DNA of 64,000 bases from Botryosphaeria dothidea (Eukaryota > Ascomycota > Dothideomycetes > Botryosphaeriales > Botryosphaeriaceae), in the NCBI GenBank assembly GCA_011503125.2, contig WWBZ02000073.1:1798001-1862000 (forward strand), in the 5' to 3' direction. The notes beneath the pieces are model-generated. The model searched no databases and was not told the DNA's origin. It saw only the letters and a list, made by a program, of their open reading frames with translations. The position numbers and the translations under genes were made by a program. Shown in pieces: positions 10,646 to 22,004 of the stretch (positions are counted from its first letter, which is position 1; each line of letters begins with the position of its first letter).

Positions 10646-12359
10646 CCTCCTGTGCTGACGAGTTCATACGCGCGTCTTTTATAAGGGTACGTATCTATCC
10701 TTGAACGTTCAAGTCCCAAGCTCTTGACTAGCTGATGTCTATACTTGACAGGGCGCTTACCTATCCGAATGTGAGATTATTGAGTCGTCTTTTTCGGGTT
10801 TGTGGATGAGTGTGCTTTGAGCAGGTTTTCTCCACCAAACGAATTGTCCGCAGTTCGCTTAAATTCAGTTCTGGGGGTAAACAGCAGGTGTGAAGTAATA
10901 GAAGCAACCTGGGGACTTTTAGCTGAAGTAGATAAACTTGACTAAGGCAGCAAGTAATGAACCCTGCAATAGCTATGTCTAGAATTCAAAGATCCCTGAC
11001 CTATCTTCCGGGGGGCTGAGTTCGTCATGTGTGGAGCCAACGTCCCGTTCTCATTGGCCGCCTGATTTATAAATTACCCGGCAGTGATCTCTCCGCGCCT
11101 TAGAAGCGGCTGGAAAAGCGGACTCAAGAGATAGGTAGTGATGTTACATACGCAATGACTATAAAGTCAAAGGCAAACGTTGGAAGAAGCATCGCGGTAA
11201 ACTCTTGCCAAGAAGCTGTGCCGCGTTGTGGGTCCCGATGGACCGGATCCGGGGATCGACGTAATCCTGATGCAAAGAGGATCTAGCACCCTCACAGGTC
11301 CTTGGAATTCCACTTGCAGATCCAATTCTTCAGGCCGTCTGTTAGTATAGGGAGTGTGGAGCTGGTGGCAGGCGGGATTGCGTGCTCGGGAACACGTATA
11401 TACAGAGCGTTCGGGACCGCAGGCTCAGCATCTGATGACGTTGCGGTCAGTTTCAGCTGTTCGTGTCTTACAGCACATCACGGCAGTCCCAACTCGGAGG
11501 TAACAATTCGGCCGACTCGGGCGCTCCCGCTCGATGGTGCAACGATGGGGAGAGGATGGACTCATGCGCAGATCACCGAGAGATGCGCGATGCCGCCGTC
11601 CGCAACCCGCACTGCACGCACGCTCGGCGGCGCAGGGAATGAAGGGAGATGGCAATAATGCAGTTCTGCGCTCGCCATCAGCGATTGCCATGATGTGCAG
11701 AGGCCGAAAGTCGCAACGGCGTGCCTGTTATTACGTACTGTGGCTTGAGCCCCTTGACCGACTGCCGAAAAGGGTAGTCGAATCCCTCCCTCCATTTTCT
11801 CGAGGTTTCTGTTACGCATAACATCCCGCACGCGCGGGATTGCAACGCGTACCGGTCAGCGAAAAAGGTCCTTTTGCACCAGCCTCAGCCTTCTAACGCC
11901 GCTCCAGAACACCCGCTGCCCTCCAACAGCGGTCCCTATTCGCCGCCACGTGCAGAAAATTCCGGGGTGGATCCCGAGTAAGCGAGTGGTTAGCCTTCCC
12001 CGAGCACGTTCCTAACTGCATCCAGCTATTTACGGACGCTCCAGGCAGGGAAGCGCCTTGCTGCGTCCCCACTGCCAGTCCGTGCACTTCCCGAACCGTT
12101 GCCGTTCCCTTCTCGGTCCTTCTACGACGCGACGGCCACCAGAAAAAGTAGGCCAGCCCACTGAGCCTTGGCTTCCTGTTTCGCTTTAGACCGCTATACA
12201 TCCCGCAACTACCCTCCTTTGCTTCAAATTCTTACTATAACCTCCCGCAGCACCTCCAACACGCCCAGGGTCCCCAGAGCACCCGTTTTGGCTTTCTTTC
12301 GCCTCGGCCACAAACACGACGATACCTGCCCATCCGAGACCATTGGGCTTCAACGGCAT
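10646..12359. other. Intergenic, no gene recognised
   Basis: 1.7 kb. Short frames occur on both strands but none has motif support or plausible splicing. The last 200 bp are pyrimidine-rich (cttactataacctccc and similar) and probably include the promoter of the arrestin-like gene. Confidence 0.45.
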
Positions 12360-13769
12360 ATGTTCAACCTCATCCGAAGCACCGTGCACAACCCCATTCG
12401 AGCCGAGTCTAGACCGGCCGAAATCGTGGCATCTGATATAAAAGGATTTCCGAAGAGCAGCACACAGCCAGCAAGAAACATGCATCTCCGAATTCCCAAG
12501 TCCCCTCTCACCGTCGTCGGCGACCCAGACCAGGCTTCCAGCGTGCCCTTGGCCGGGCACGTCGAAGTGGTCACCAAGCCCTCCCAACAGGCCGACATCA
12601 CTTCGATCCAGCTCTCCCTGGTGCGGACAACCAAGATCAAGAAGGCCGCGACCAAGACGCAAGAACCACTGCTCTCGACAAGGCCCCGCTCCTTCGGCAA
12701 CCGCAGCCCGACCCGGGACAAGCGGACCTGCGTCGAGCAGCTGATGCAATGGACCATCGCCTACTCGCCCTGCCACATGACCGCCAACAACAACTCCTCC
12801 GCAGCAACGGAAACAAAATCCATCAGGCAGAGCTTCGTCCCCTTCAACATCCAGATCCCCGGCCACCTCGCCGCCACCACCTCCACCCCGCTCGGCAGCA
12901 CCGCCTACACGCTCGCCGCCACCGTCCTCTCCGCCTCGACCGGCAAGCCGCTCTTCAAGGCCGACACCCCGCTCACCATCGCCCGCGCCCTGCACCTCCC
13001 CAACGGCCCCGCCGACGTCGTCCTGCGCCGCCGCTTCCCCGACGCCAGCATGAGCACGCGCCTGACGCTGCCGGGCGTGCTCAGCCCGACGGCGTCGTTC
13101 AGGGCCCGGCTGGCGCTCTGCAACACCGTGACGCGCCGGGGCCGCACGGCGACGCACCTGTGCGTGCGGCGGCTGGACTGGCGCGTCGAGGAGCGCGCGC
13201 ACGTCGTGCCGTCGTCGGCCGCGTGCGCGCGGCCGCCGCTGTTCTCGGAGGTCGAGGCGGGCGAGCAGCAGCAGCGCCGCGACGACGCGACCGCCCACAT
13301 GCGCAAGCTCGCCGCGGGCAAGTGGGACGCCGGGTGGACGGGCAACGTGGACCGGCTGCCCACCGCGCCCACGCCGGCCGACGAGGTCGACGTGCCGTTC
13401 CAGATCGCCCTCCCGGCGTCGGCGCGCGCGGCGTGCGGCGTCGAGCCGGATGGGAACCGCAGCGGCGACGACGATGCGGACGACCGGCCGGCGCTGGCGG
13501 TCTCGCACGTCCTCGTGCTCGAGCTGATCACAGTCGAGCTCAAGTACAACACCGAGAGCGGCGCGCTCGTCAACATGTATCCGTTCCCGCAGCGCAAGTT
13601 CGGCGCCGTGTACGATGTCAGCATCGCGAATTGGGCCTACGGTGGTGCGGGAGAGAGTCGTGCGGTGGCTGCTGCGCAGCCCCGGCTGATGCCGACGATT
13701 GCGATACCCCCGTGTGCCGAGCTGCTGGGCGAGATGCCGCCTTCTTACGACTCGGTCGCTGTCATGTAA
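12360..13769 (+). CDS. Arrestin-like trafficking adaptor (469 aa)
   Basis: Single exon from ATG 12360. After about 45 residues the protein reads LRIPKSPLTVVGDPDQASSV then LAGHVEVVTKP, the beta-sandwich opening of fungal arrestin-related adaptors. Later come VPFNIQIPG near residue 160 and LVLELITVELKY followed by NMYPFPQRKFG near residue 390, matching the arrestin C-domain. The last residues contain a PPSY motif, which in this family binds the WW domains of the Rsp5/Nedd4 ubiquitin ligase. Such proteins bring the ligase to plasma-membrane transporters and trigger endocytosis. Codon usage is strongly GC3-biased, which creates long antisense open frames here. The upstream frame extension lacks an ATG and was not used. 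Confidence 0.82.
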   Translation: MFNLIRSTVHNPIRAESRPAEIVASDIKGFPKSSTQPARNMHLRIPKSPLTVVGDPDQASSVPLAGHVEVVTKPSQQADITSIQLSLVRTTKIKKAATKTQEPLLSTRPRSFGNRSPTRDKRTCVEQLMQWTIAYSPCHMTANNNSSAATETKSIRQSFVPFNIQIPGHLAATTSTPLGSTAYTLAATVLSASTGKPLFKADTPLTIARALHLPNGPADVVLRRRFPDASMSTRLTLPGVLSPTASFRARLALCNTVTRRGRTATHLCVRRLDWRVEERAHVVPSSAACARPPLFSEVEAGEQQQRRDDATAHMRKLAAGKWDAGWTGNVDRLPTAPTPADEVDVPFQIALPASARAACGVEPDGNRSGDDDADDRPALAVSHVLVLELITVELKYNTESGALVNMYPFPQRKFGAVYDVSIANWAYGGAGESRAVAAAQPRLMPTIAIPPCAELLGEMPPSYDSVAVM

Positions 13770-16700
13770 TACTCTCAGGCGTTGTTTCACTGCCATTCTA
13801 TGGGAAAGCCCTTCGCATTTCGAAGTGGGCAAAAAGGTTTTGGAAATTTGGTGTTTTTGGAAAGGGGCGTGTGACCCTCCGAAGGCGATATCGGATATTG
13901 AATGGCGAGGTGTATAGACAAAATTGCTCCCATGCTTCTGGAATGGGATTAGGGTGGCGTTATACTGGTGACCGTGTGCTCCTTGGCGTAGCCGGCGGGC
14001 GCGGCGCAGCTTTTACTTAGAATAGGAATACGTACGCACGCTCTTCGGATGTGTGCACATGAGTAATATTGTAATACCGATCACAAGACCACTTCATTTC
14101 TTTTTTAATGCTACACCAGAGAACATTTCCATGTGAGTCATACCAAAAGACGGCAGAGTTTCAAAGTGCGGTTTTCACTTGCAAGTCGTGTGAGTTGAAA
14201 GCACTAGCAACCGCGGGAACGGATGCAACCTGGAGCCGAGCATCAGAATGCCGCGGAGAACATGGAGAGATGTGTCATGCAGATCAGTAAGCAACTTCTC
14301 GCAAAAGACGGTGAAGTCTTTCGAGCGTGTGTGTGACCGCGCTCGCAGACTTACCTGAACCGGTTAGTGTGAGTGCTGTGTCAAGAGACCGAGCGGCGTA
14401 AAGGGCGTATCTTCTGGTTATCGCATTGGTAATCGTTAGTAATGCGGGTTGATGCTCACTATCATGGTAGGGGATACCTTTTAGACCACGCACAGCTGCA
14501 TCGATACGGATCCCTTTAGTCTTTCGGCATTCCCGGCGGAATGGACTCCACAAAGCCACCACATCACCTAAGCGAAATACACAAATTGGGCTCGAATTTT
14601 GAATTTGGTGGCTTCTAGTCATCTCTTCAGTAAATCAAATCTCCACTGCTGCCCAAAGCTGACGATGGCTTCTGAGGGTGGGTCAATGCGCCTGTTCTGC
14701 GCTCCTACAACCCGGGCCTTGATGAGTCTCATGGTCCGCTTCGCAAGCTGTAGTTATTGCATGTATCTCTTCTAAGGAATTTACAAATTAAAGACATTAA
14801 TGTAAATACATTCTTGAAATGATGACCAGAATTTGATTGTATGGAAATGTGAAGGAAAGATAGAAGACATGAGGTAGACGTGCAACAACGCCGGGTAGCT
14901 ACTATGCGGAGTGCTTGCAGAGCAACATCAACGTTAAGCCGATTCCCGTCCGTGGCCTCTACCAATTTCGCCCTCTCAATTCAAGAGCCTTACGGGCGAG
15001 ATTGTTTTCTAAGGAACCTAGGTACTGGCCCATGGCCTCATTATTCCTCCTTTAAATCGATGTACGCGTATCATTCGTCAGTGTTCGGTTTCGCGACGCC
15101 AAAACACCTTTAGGTGCTCCTTCTCTGAGGGACTCCATTGCCTTACCTACGGCGTACGATACCAACAATGATATTACAATCTTTACTGCAGGAGCTATTG
15201 AATTTACATTCCAAGAACGTATCGCGGTCATGGTTAGCGCAATGACCCTTACAAAACTGCAAATTCATTGGGAGGTGAAGTTTTCATCCGGATAACTATG
15301 TCAGAGGAAACACAACACATTTGCGTCCGAATGATTGCTTTTGCTCCCTATATAAACCTTGAGTAGATCTGGTTTTGATTTAATGGTGGGAAATCGCATT
15401 TGGCGGTAAGCGCCGGCTGCGGTATTTCTCTGTGAGTCCATTGCGACGGCTGGATATTTGTCTTTGAGGCGCCTAATTCTAGGATCGTAACATCCAGCCA
15501 CATAACCATGTAACTTTTCCATACGCTGAGGGGTCTTGGGAAGTAGTTCGAATTGAAACACTTCTCGTGCCATGCTCCCATCGAAAAGTCGTGGCTAAAA
15601 GACGCCGATGATCGCGCTAAGGCGCCCCACCGGGCTTCACAACGGAAGGCAACAGCGCAAAAGCGGCGACTCCCCCCTACGACACAACTGAGGGAAATGC
15701 ATTCCGCAAAGTATGGTGCGATGAATGCCGAGCTTCCGGTGACCCTTGCACTACCAAATATGATCGCATATTCGCCACCTGCACCCAGAGCCACGCCCCG
15801 ATCAGGGTGCAAAGTCAGCTCAATCGCAGCTGAAAGCTCGAGCAACCTGGGATGCACCAGCGGATTGAGAGCCGATACGGCTTCTTGCTCCATTATTGAT
15901 TCTTCACTTCTTGTGATACCCGCTTTGTGTTGCACCCATTCCAATGGGGCCCAGTCAGGGACATAAAGGACAGAGTTCACGATGAGGCATTTTCGCTGAC
16001 ATGCATTGGCTCGGCGTGGCAAACCCTTGCCAACATATTCTTGCTAGAGCCGAAATGCGTCGTGCATTCTTGTTGGATGTGTGGTCTGGGCAGCGGCAAG
16101 GACCAAATTGTAGGGCGCCTTCCCGAAAGGGAAGCCAAGCCTCATCGATTCTGATGAGGGGAACAGCGATCGTGGATGGAAGTGTGCCAAGATTCATTTG
16201 TACGCAACTCCGCGGAACACGTAAGTCTCGCATGTGATGCATACATCTCAACGGCCTGTGCAGAGGAACTCGGTCAACAAGAGATCTCAAAACAGGATTC
16301 TCTCCGGAGGTCGAGTGGCACAAGCCAATGGCGGCATTCCCTCAACAGATGTCATAGGATCTGTCGACCTTAGAGTCATCCACCATCATCAAGGTGAATT
16401 CGACCGTATTGCGCGATTCTTGTCATACTGTGTATGCCCCAAATCGGCTGCTTATGTTCTTCATGGCCCTTTGGACGTTGCGCTCCCTTCCACCCCTATG
16501 TCGCTCTGGCTTGTCTAAGAGGTTGCCTCTCTGGCCTTCGTCTTGCAATTGGAACCTGATAGTAGACTCTGCGATCTCTTTGAGTCGTTGGCACCGACAT
16601 CAAGCCCTCAGTCATGTTCATCGTCAAGCTTTTAGTGTCTCACGCACTCAGCGTGCATCAGGGGAAATAGTCGGTCAGTGCAAACCCAGGCAAGTATTCT

Positions 16701-17769
16701 CCAAACTCAAAGTTTGAAGGTCTATATTTTCAATTCAATCTAAGCTCTGAAATGCCACAATTTCAGCCACGAGATGGTCTTCTGTGGGGTGAAAATTATC
16801 GGGTGCCCATTCAGTCAGTCGTTCGAACGGACATCTCTTTGAGCGTGAGATGGATAAACTCGCATACTTTGAAGATAACTAGCAGCTTAAGTGTCTATTA
16901 TAGTACTGCTGAGTCTACGATCGACCACCCCCAATACCACACCGGTCCCCCCGCCACAACCGTGATGGCGTTATACCCGATCTTCAATTCTCCAGCAAGT
17001 AGTCTTGCGCCAGCTTCACTGCTCCCATTTCACAACCAGGCGGAACAATTATCTGAAGTAGTCAAAGATGGTTTGCCTTGACCATTTTCACTACAGCTCT
17101 ACATCACATTACCTCTTCGGAGTCAATACACATTGCGGCCGTTGGTAGTTCAATCGTTTCCATTCCGGGCAGGAATCAATGATGGCAATCAGTGATAGGA
17201 TTGTGGAGGAAGCTAGTCTGGCCTGACCTTAGGGCTGGATGGAAGATACTTTAGAGGATGCTTTCGGCTTCCTGTGTGACGAAAGGAACGTAAAATACTG
17301 TATCTGGCAATTACAAATAGGTAGCTAGTGTCGAGTGTACTCATTAGCAATAATGCTACCAGTGGGACAACACATGAATTATCTCATTATGATTATAACA
17401 GAAAGTCGTTTCTCATTGTTCTCTCGTCCGAAATGGGAGTATACATCCGAACAAGATCGTCATTAGCCTTTCCAGACATCTACGAATGAATTGATTCATC
17501 AACTCCCCTTTTTCTCCAATGTGTCCTCGCAGAAATTTTAGGCTTGACCTCGGAGCGGCCCGACAACAAGGAGTAGATGCGGAGAAGACTGTGCGGGGTC
17601 GCGGGGTACGGCGGATGTCGACATGTGTGCCCGGGTAAAACTACAAGCATTTCCGCCCGGCAGCCAAGGAAGCTTGCACACGACCGTTCCCTACCGCAGG
17701 ATACACACCGTAGATTTCCCCGTCTGCCGTGGAAACTCAAAGCACGAGCTTACCAGAGTAACTACCACC
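13770..17769. other. Gene-poor 4-kb region, with possible remnants on the minus strand
   Basis: No convincing gene. On the minus strand a 224-codon open stretch (15348-16022) and an overlapping frame to 16323 together contain protein-like text (for example HPRLLELSAAIELTLHPD). They have no start, splice or motif logic I can support. They may be a decayed gene. The sequence is only moderately AT-rich and shows no repeats. The final 60 bp before 17770 belong to the promoter of the regulator pseudogene. Confidence 0.35.
17715..17722 (-). promoter_or_regulatory. Shared cluster motif TTTCCCCG ahead of the regulator gene
   Basis: Complement of CGGGGAAA, 48 bp upstream of the regulator ATG. The same 8-mer recurs at 21741, 21812, 21850 and 23679 before the neighbouring genes. 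A CGG triplet is the core read by Zn2Cys6 proteins. Confidence 0.45.
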
Positions 17770-20131
17770 ATGCAAGCAGCTGCGTCACAATCTCGGCGCC
17801 GGGTCGACAAGCCGCGTCAGAGAGTCAGCCGAGCTTGCGATCATTGCGAAGTGTATATTGAATGCCAGTAGTCGGTCGCAGCTCCTTTGCTTACACCAGA
17901 CAGTCAAAAGAGTCGTTGCACTGGCATCAAACCCTGCGCGTCCTGCTCAGCCCTTGGCTTGCCGTGTCAGTTCACCGCGCCATATGCCCGGGGCAAGCCA
18001 CCAACGCCGCCGGGAGCCGAAACTCCCACGGAGCTCTCGAACTATCCAATAGTTGGTCCTATCACGGCGTTGAGTGCTAGTCATAACCGTAGCCCAAACC
18101 CAGCACCACTGGTCAGTCCCACTGTACCAGTCGCATCTTCTCCCGAGAATCTGGCACACCCGACCACCGAATTTGGAGAGCCACCCTCGTCCTCAGGCAT
18201 AGGACTGGAATATGTTGGCAGTGATGAGCAAGGCCATTTCATAGGTGACTCCTCCAACGTCTCTTTCTTTTCGCGGCTCCAGGGACGGCCGAGTCCGGTG
18301 CCGGAGACGTCAATATTCACCTCCGGAGATGCACCGCTTCCTCCGTTCAATATATTTTCATTCGTCTTCCTTCCCAAAGACGAAGCAACGGCGCTGCTCA
18401 ACAGATATTTTGGTTTTGGTTCTCCAACATACCGCTACCTCTTTAAACCCACGGTGGAAACGTGGCTTGGGCAGGTGTACGAGCCATTCTATTGCCAGAC
18501 TCCCGCCAGGACCGCCGTCTTGTTGACGGTCTTTGCAATTGCAGCCCGTTACGCGACAGGCACGGCTAAGCAAACAGAGTTCCATGACGGGTAGGTTCCG
18601 GTAAACCCCGATATCTTCTGAGTCTGACTGGGGTGCTTAGAGTTCGCTACTTTCAGGCATCTGAGCATCAAATGCGGGGTGAGAAAGGAACAATAGCGCT
18701 AGAAAACATCCAAGCGCGCTTGGGGTAATGTCTTTTCCTCATGACTTGCTCCCGCATTAATCACTGTTGGGACCTCTTCGGGACGACGTCTCGTCTCATA
18801 ATAGCCTGCGACTTCATCGGAAAGGTTCGAAATCCAGGAGGTGACAGGTTGAGGAGGAGAGTCGAAGAATACTCTTTTGGTGCGCGTACAATCTGGACAA
18901 ATACCTTGGGGCTATGCTGGGTAGGCCATGTGTATTCCATGATGAGGATATTGATCAGGTATGAAACACTCATCGTACTCATGAAGGCAATTTCAGGCTG
19001 ACCACCGCTCCGATAGGAATATCCATCTGTAGTTGAGGACTCCCAGCTGGCTCATGGAAATTGGCAGCCCACCGATGGCCCCAGTCGCTGCAACACGTTT
19101 GCTCCGGTCTTGCATTTCAAGTATGTACCACTGCGTTGCTAACGGCTTTTGCGGGCCAATAATGGGTTTGCTGACGACTTTCCTCCAGGCTTGTGGGAAT
19201 AGTCAGCCGCGCGCTGCGTGAAATGCATAGTGTTCGCCCACCAACAGAATCCCGCACAGCAACCTTAAGGAGCCGGCTAAATGAGGATCTAAGGGCCTGG
19301 CGGGAGGAGTTACCCGCCTTTCTTGACCCGGACCAAGTCGACCCCACACTGCTCGTTGCCAATTTTCAGCGTCAGAGCTACATGCTTCGACTTGCCTATT
19401 CTCATGCGGTGATTCTTGTCAATCGGGGCTCATGAATGAATGAACTAAGGAAAGGAGGTCCAAATTCTGATCTCGGGGAAATCAAGAGGACGTGAACGTC
19501 AAAGCTTGTTTGTCTGCCGCTATGTCAATATTGTATGATGTGGACCAGATGGGGCAAGCTGGAAAGATATTTCCTGCGTACTGGGTAATTTCAAACATTA
19601 ACGACTCCCTTCATTCAAGTCTATTACTAACCTTGAGGATATATCAGTTCACTCATTACCAAGCATTATGCGCTGTCGTAATTCTTTACACCTACACCAT
19701 CCGTTCCGCCGCACTCAATCACCTTGCTTGGAAGAAGAGCTTCGAAACGGCGGAAAAATGCCAGGCTCACATTGGAGCTCTTGCCCAGGAAGGCACCCTA
19801 GCACATCGGTGCTCCGTTGTCATGGAAGAGTTCCGCCTCAAGGCGACGGCTCAGATGAAGGCATGCAAAGCCGGTCAGACTGATGTTGTGTGCGAGCCTT
19901 CCGGTAATGTACCTCTCGGGAATGTGCTCACAGATGAGGAATTACTCCAAGCAATGAATGGTATTATTGATCCAAACATGTCTCCGACTGGCATGGATCT
20001 CAATAGTTGGCCGGATATGAACGATATGGTATGTAAACCCTCTTGCATGAAGGTAGCTCGTATGAACAGGCATGGAGACGTTGCTTACATGTATGCAGGG
20101 TTTTGGCAACGATAATGGATTGCATACATGA
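17770..20131 (+). pseudogene. Decayed Zn(II)2Cys6 fungal transcription factor
   Basis: Exon 1 (17770-17852) and exon 2 (17904-18590) join to a perfect binuclear zinc cluster, Cys-x2-Cys-x6-Cys-x5-Cys-x2-Cys-x6-Cys, near residues 24-47. A Ser/Pro-rich linker and the start of the fungal-specific regulator domain follow. Exon 3 begins at 18641 with VRYFQASEH. From there the frame breaks. TAA at 18726 sits where Gln is expected before CLFLMTCSRINHC. A frameshift lies near 18810, then TGA at 18842 before VEEESRRILFWCAYNLDKYL. Further stops lie at 19441 and 19468, and another frame change near 19430. Likely remaining introns are 18959-18996, one opening with GTATGT after HFK near 19120, 19585-19647 and 20029-20098, with the ancestral end at 20131. 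Most stops fit C-to-T changes of CAA or CGA. The gene was probably the pathway regulator of the adjoining cluster. Confidence 0.85.
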
Positions 20132-20236
20132 CCTGAACAACTTCTGAGAACCCGAGAATACACAAAAGGAACGTTTCATCTTCAGCGAAACATTGTTCCA
20201 CTCAGCGGACTGACGAATTAATGAGAATCTGTCAAT

Positions 20237-21506
20237 TCAGTGTTTCGTAATGGGCTTCCCGGAATCACGAAGTTGGACTCTTGCAACTCCGCCACGGCCA
20301 ATCAACCACAGCTCTTGCATATTCTGCCCCGCAAACACCAGATTGGACACCGTAAAGTTAGTCTGCACCCTCCCAAGCAGGTTGCCCGCCGGGTCAATCG
20401 CGTCCACGCCTTTCCCCGAGGCCGTCCACAGATTGCCCCGCGAATCAACCTTCAACCCATCCGGGTCATGCTGGTCGTTGATGTAAAAGGTCCTCTTATT
20501 CACCAGAGCATCAATGCAAAAGTCGACACCGTACGCGTACAACATTCGCGGGCCGGTAGGGTGGAACATAGGCGGCCTTCCGGAGCTCACGCCGGTGTCA
20601 CTGACGTATATGGTGGACCAATCCTGACTAGCGGCGATGCCATTGGGCTCGGACAGCGTCCCGTCGAGCAGCTTGCTGGATCCGGAGGTGGTATTGAAGA
20701 ACCAGACACCGGCCGTCAGAGCCGGCGGGACGGGATTCAGCTCGTCAAGGTAGCCAAACCACGGATCCGTCCACCATACGTTTCCGCTCGGGTCAATTAT
20801 GAGGTCGTCCGGGCCGTTGTATGCTATACCTCGGTAGTTGTTGAGGATCGTCTTGGCTTCGTTTGTCTCGGGGTTGTATAACACCAATGCTGGAGTCTGT
20901 GCCGATCCGCCGATGTTTGCAAAGTACACAAGTCCCTGGTGATACGAGCCGCCGGCGGGTCACCATATCGGGGGATTGGCGGTGTACTTTGACAAAGAAG
21001 GTGCATCGCCGCTCAAGTCCAGTCTGTACTGCCAGAACTGGTTCAGTTCGGAAAACAGGATCCATTTCTTATGCCCAATCCAGACTGATCCCTGGTAGTC
21101 CAACAAAAGCAGCATCAATAAGCTTGTATTTTGTTTGGGTGATTAACTTTCAACTGACCTCATGGTTTGTGTCGGCCACGGTGAAAAAGTATTGATACGT
21201 GGCATTGCTCCCAAGCAGATGAATGAATCGATCATCAAGGGAAAGAAATGGGTAGTCATTGAGCTTTGAAAATCCTGGAACACCTGTTGCATTGGTATCT
21301 CCGTACGTTGAGATTGCCCCGCCATCAGTTCGATTGAATGGCTCGGGTAATACCGCTCCGTAGCGGGTGATACAAGCAACCCCTGGGACACAATCGAGTC
21401 GAACGATTTGTGGCTCAGTAGTCTCAGATAGAGCTCCAGCAGAACCACAAACACTTGCTAGTGTAACAAATATGGCAAGGTAATGGAAGATAGTAAATTG
21501 CGCCAT
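20237..21506 (-). pseudogene. SMP-30/gluconolactonase-like secreted protein, one in-frame stop
   Basis: Two exons, 21506-21159 and 21091-20237, with a 67-nt phase-0 intron. They give about 400 residues. The N-terminus is a typical signal peptide (MAQFTIFHYLAIFVTLASVC). The C-terminal two thirds are the six-bladed propeller of the SMP-30/gluconolactonase family. Recognisable strands are GPDDLIIDPSGNVWWTDPWFG, EPNGIAASQDWSTIYVSDTG and DPDGLKVDSRGNLWTASGKG, which carry the metal-site Asn/Asp residues. Family members hydrolyse lactones. A single TGA at 20960-20962 interrupts the otherwise well-aligned exon 2 between PPIW and PAGGSYHQGLVY. Unless it is a sequencing error or read through, it truncates the protein before the catalytic propeller is complete. 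CGA (Arg) to TGA is the simplest origin. Confidence 0.8.
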
Positions 21507-22004
21507 TGTGGAGCAGCGAGTCAGTATTTGCAATGCGAGTGAAACTTTTGCAAGTATTCTGGGTCTTGTGTACAGATGTTGGAAATTGAGTTGTTTTGAT
21601 TATTGTCTGGATTGATCGCATGTCTCATGAGAGGGGTATGAGAGGGTGCCTGCTATATAGACTATTTGACGCTAAACCTAATTCGGAGCATTCTGAGACG
21701 ATATTTCCAACAACAGATCGCGGCAAGCCAGTATGCTTTTCGGGGAAAGAGTTACCGGGAAGTGGGAGCGAATGATCTTCCAGTCTTCTGTAGATCATTG
21801 AGCAGCTCGAGTTTCCCCGCTGACCTATCAAAGCTGCTCCAAACCAGGGCGGGGAAATGCAGCAGGCCGGGTATGTTTCGCCACGGGTAACCTGCTGGGA
21901 GCAACATAACCTCCGGGATTTAACTGTATACACGGTAGAAGTTCTGCTTGTTGTGCAAGTCTGTCCATATCCCTAATACGATCAATAGTATACATCTTGA
22001 CGCC
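21507..22004. promoter_or_regulatory. Divergent promoter with three copies of CGGGGAAA
   Basis: This 498-bp interval serves the lactonase-like gene (minus) and the dioxygenase gene (plus). CGGGGAAA stands at 21741-21748 and 21850-21857. Its complement stands at 21812-21819. The last two face each other as GTTTCCCCGC ... GCGGGGAAA. A TATATA at 21654-21659 is placed about 150 bp before the lactonase ATG. Shared motif and divergent layout suggest joint control. Confidence 0.5.

Noticed and set aside
12186..13832. 548-codon open frame antisense to the arrestin-like gene
   Set aside because: Arg/Gly/Ala-rich text with no domain. It exists because the sense gene has very high GC at third positions. 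The sense frame has arrestin motifs and a PPSY tail.
12749..14020. 423-codon alternative plus frame overlapping the arrestin-like gene
   Set aside because: Repetitive Arg/His/Pro/Ala text typical of a wrong frame in GC-rich coding DNA; no ATG in good context.
18725..18760. A third intron in the Zn2Cys6 gene starting GTAATG at 18725
   Set aside because: The sequence after the TAA continues the expected protein (CLFLMTCSRINHC) in the same frame without a gap, so a stop codon explains it better than an intron.
20934..20962. A 28-nt intron removing the TGA in the lactonase-like gene
   Set aside because: Far below the minimum size of the other introns here, and it would delete conserved-looking residues PAGGSYH.
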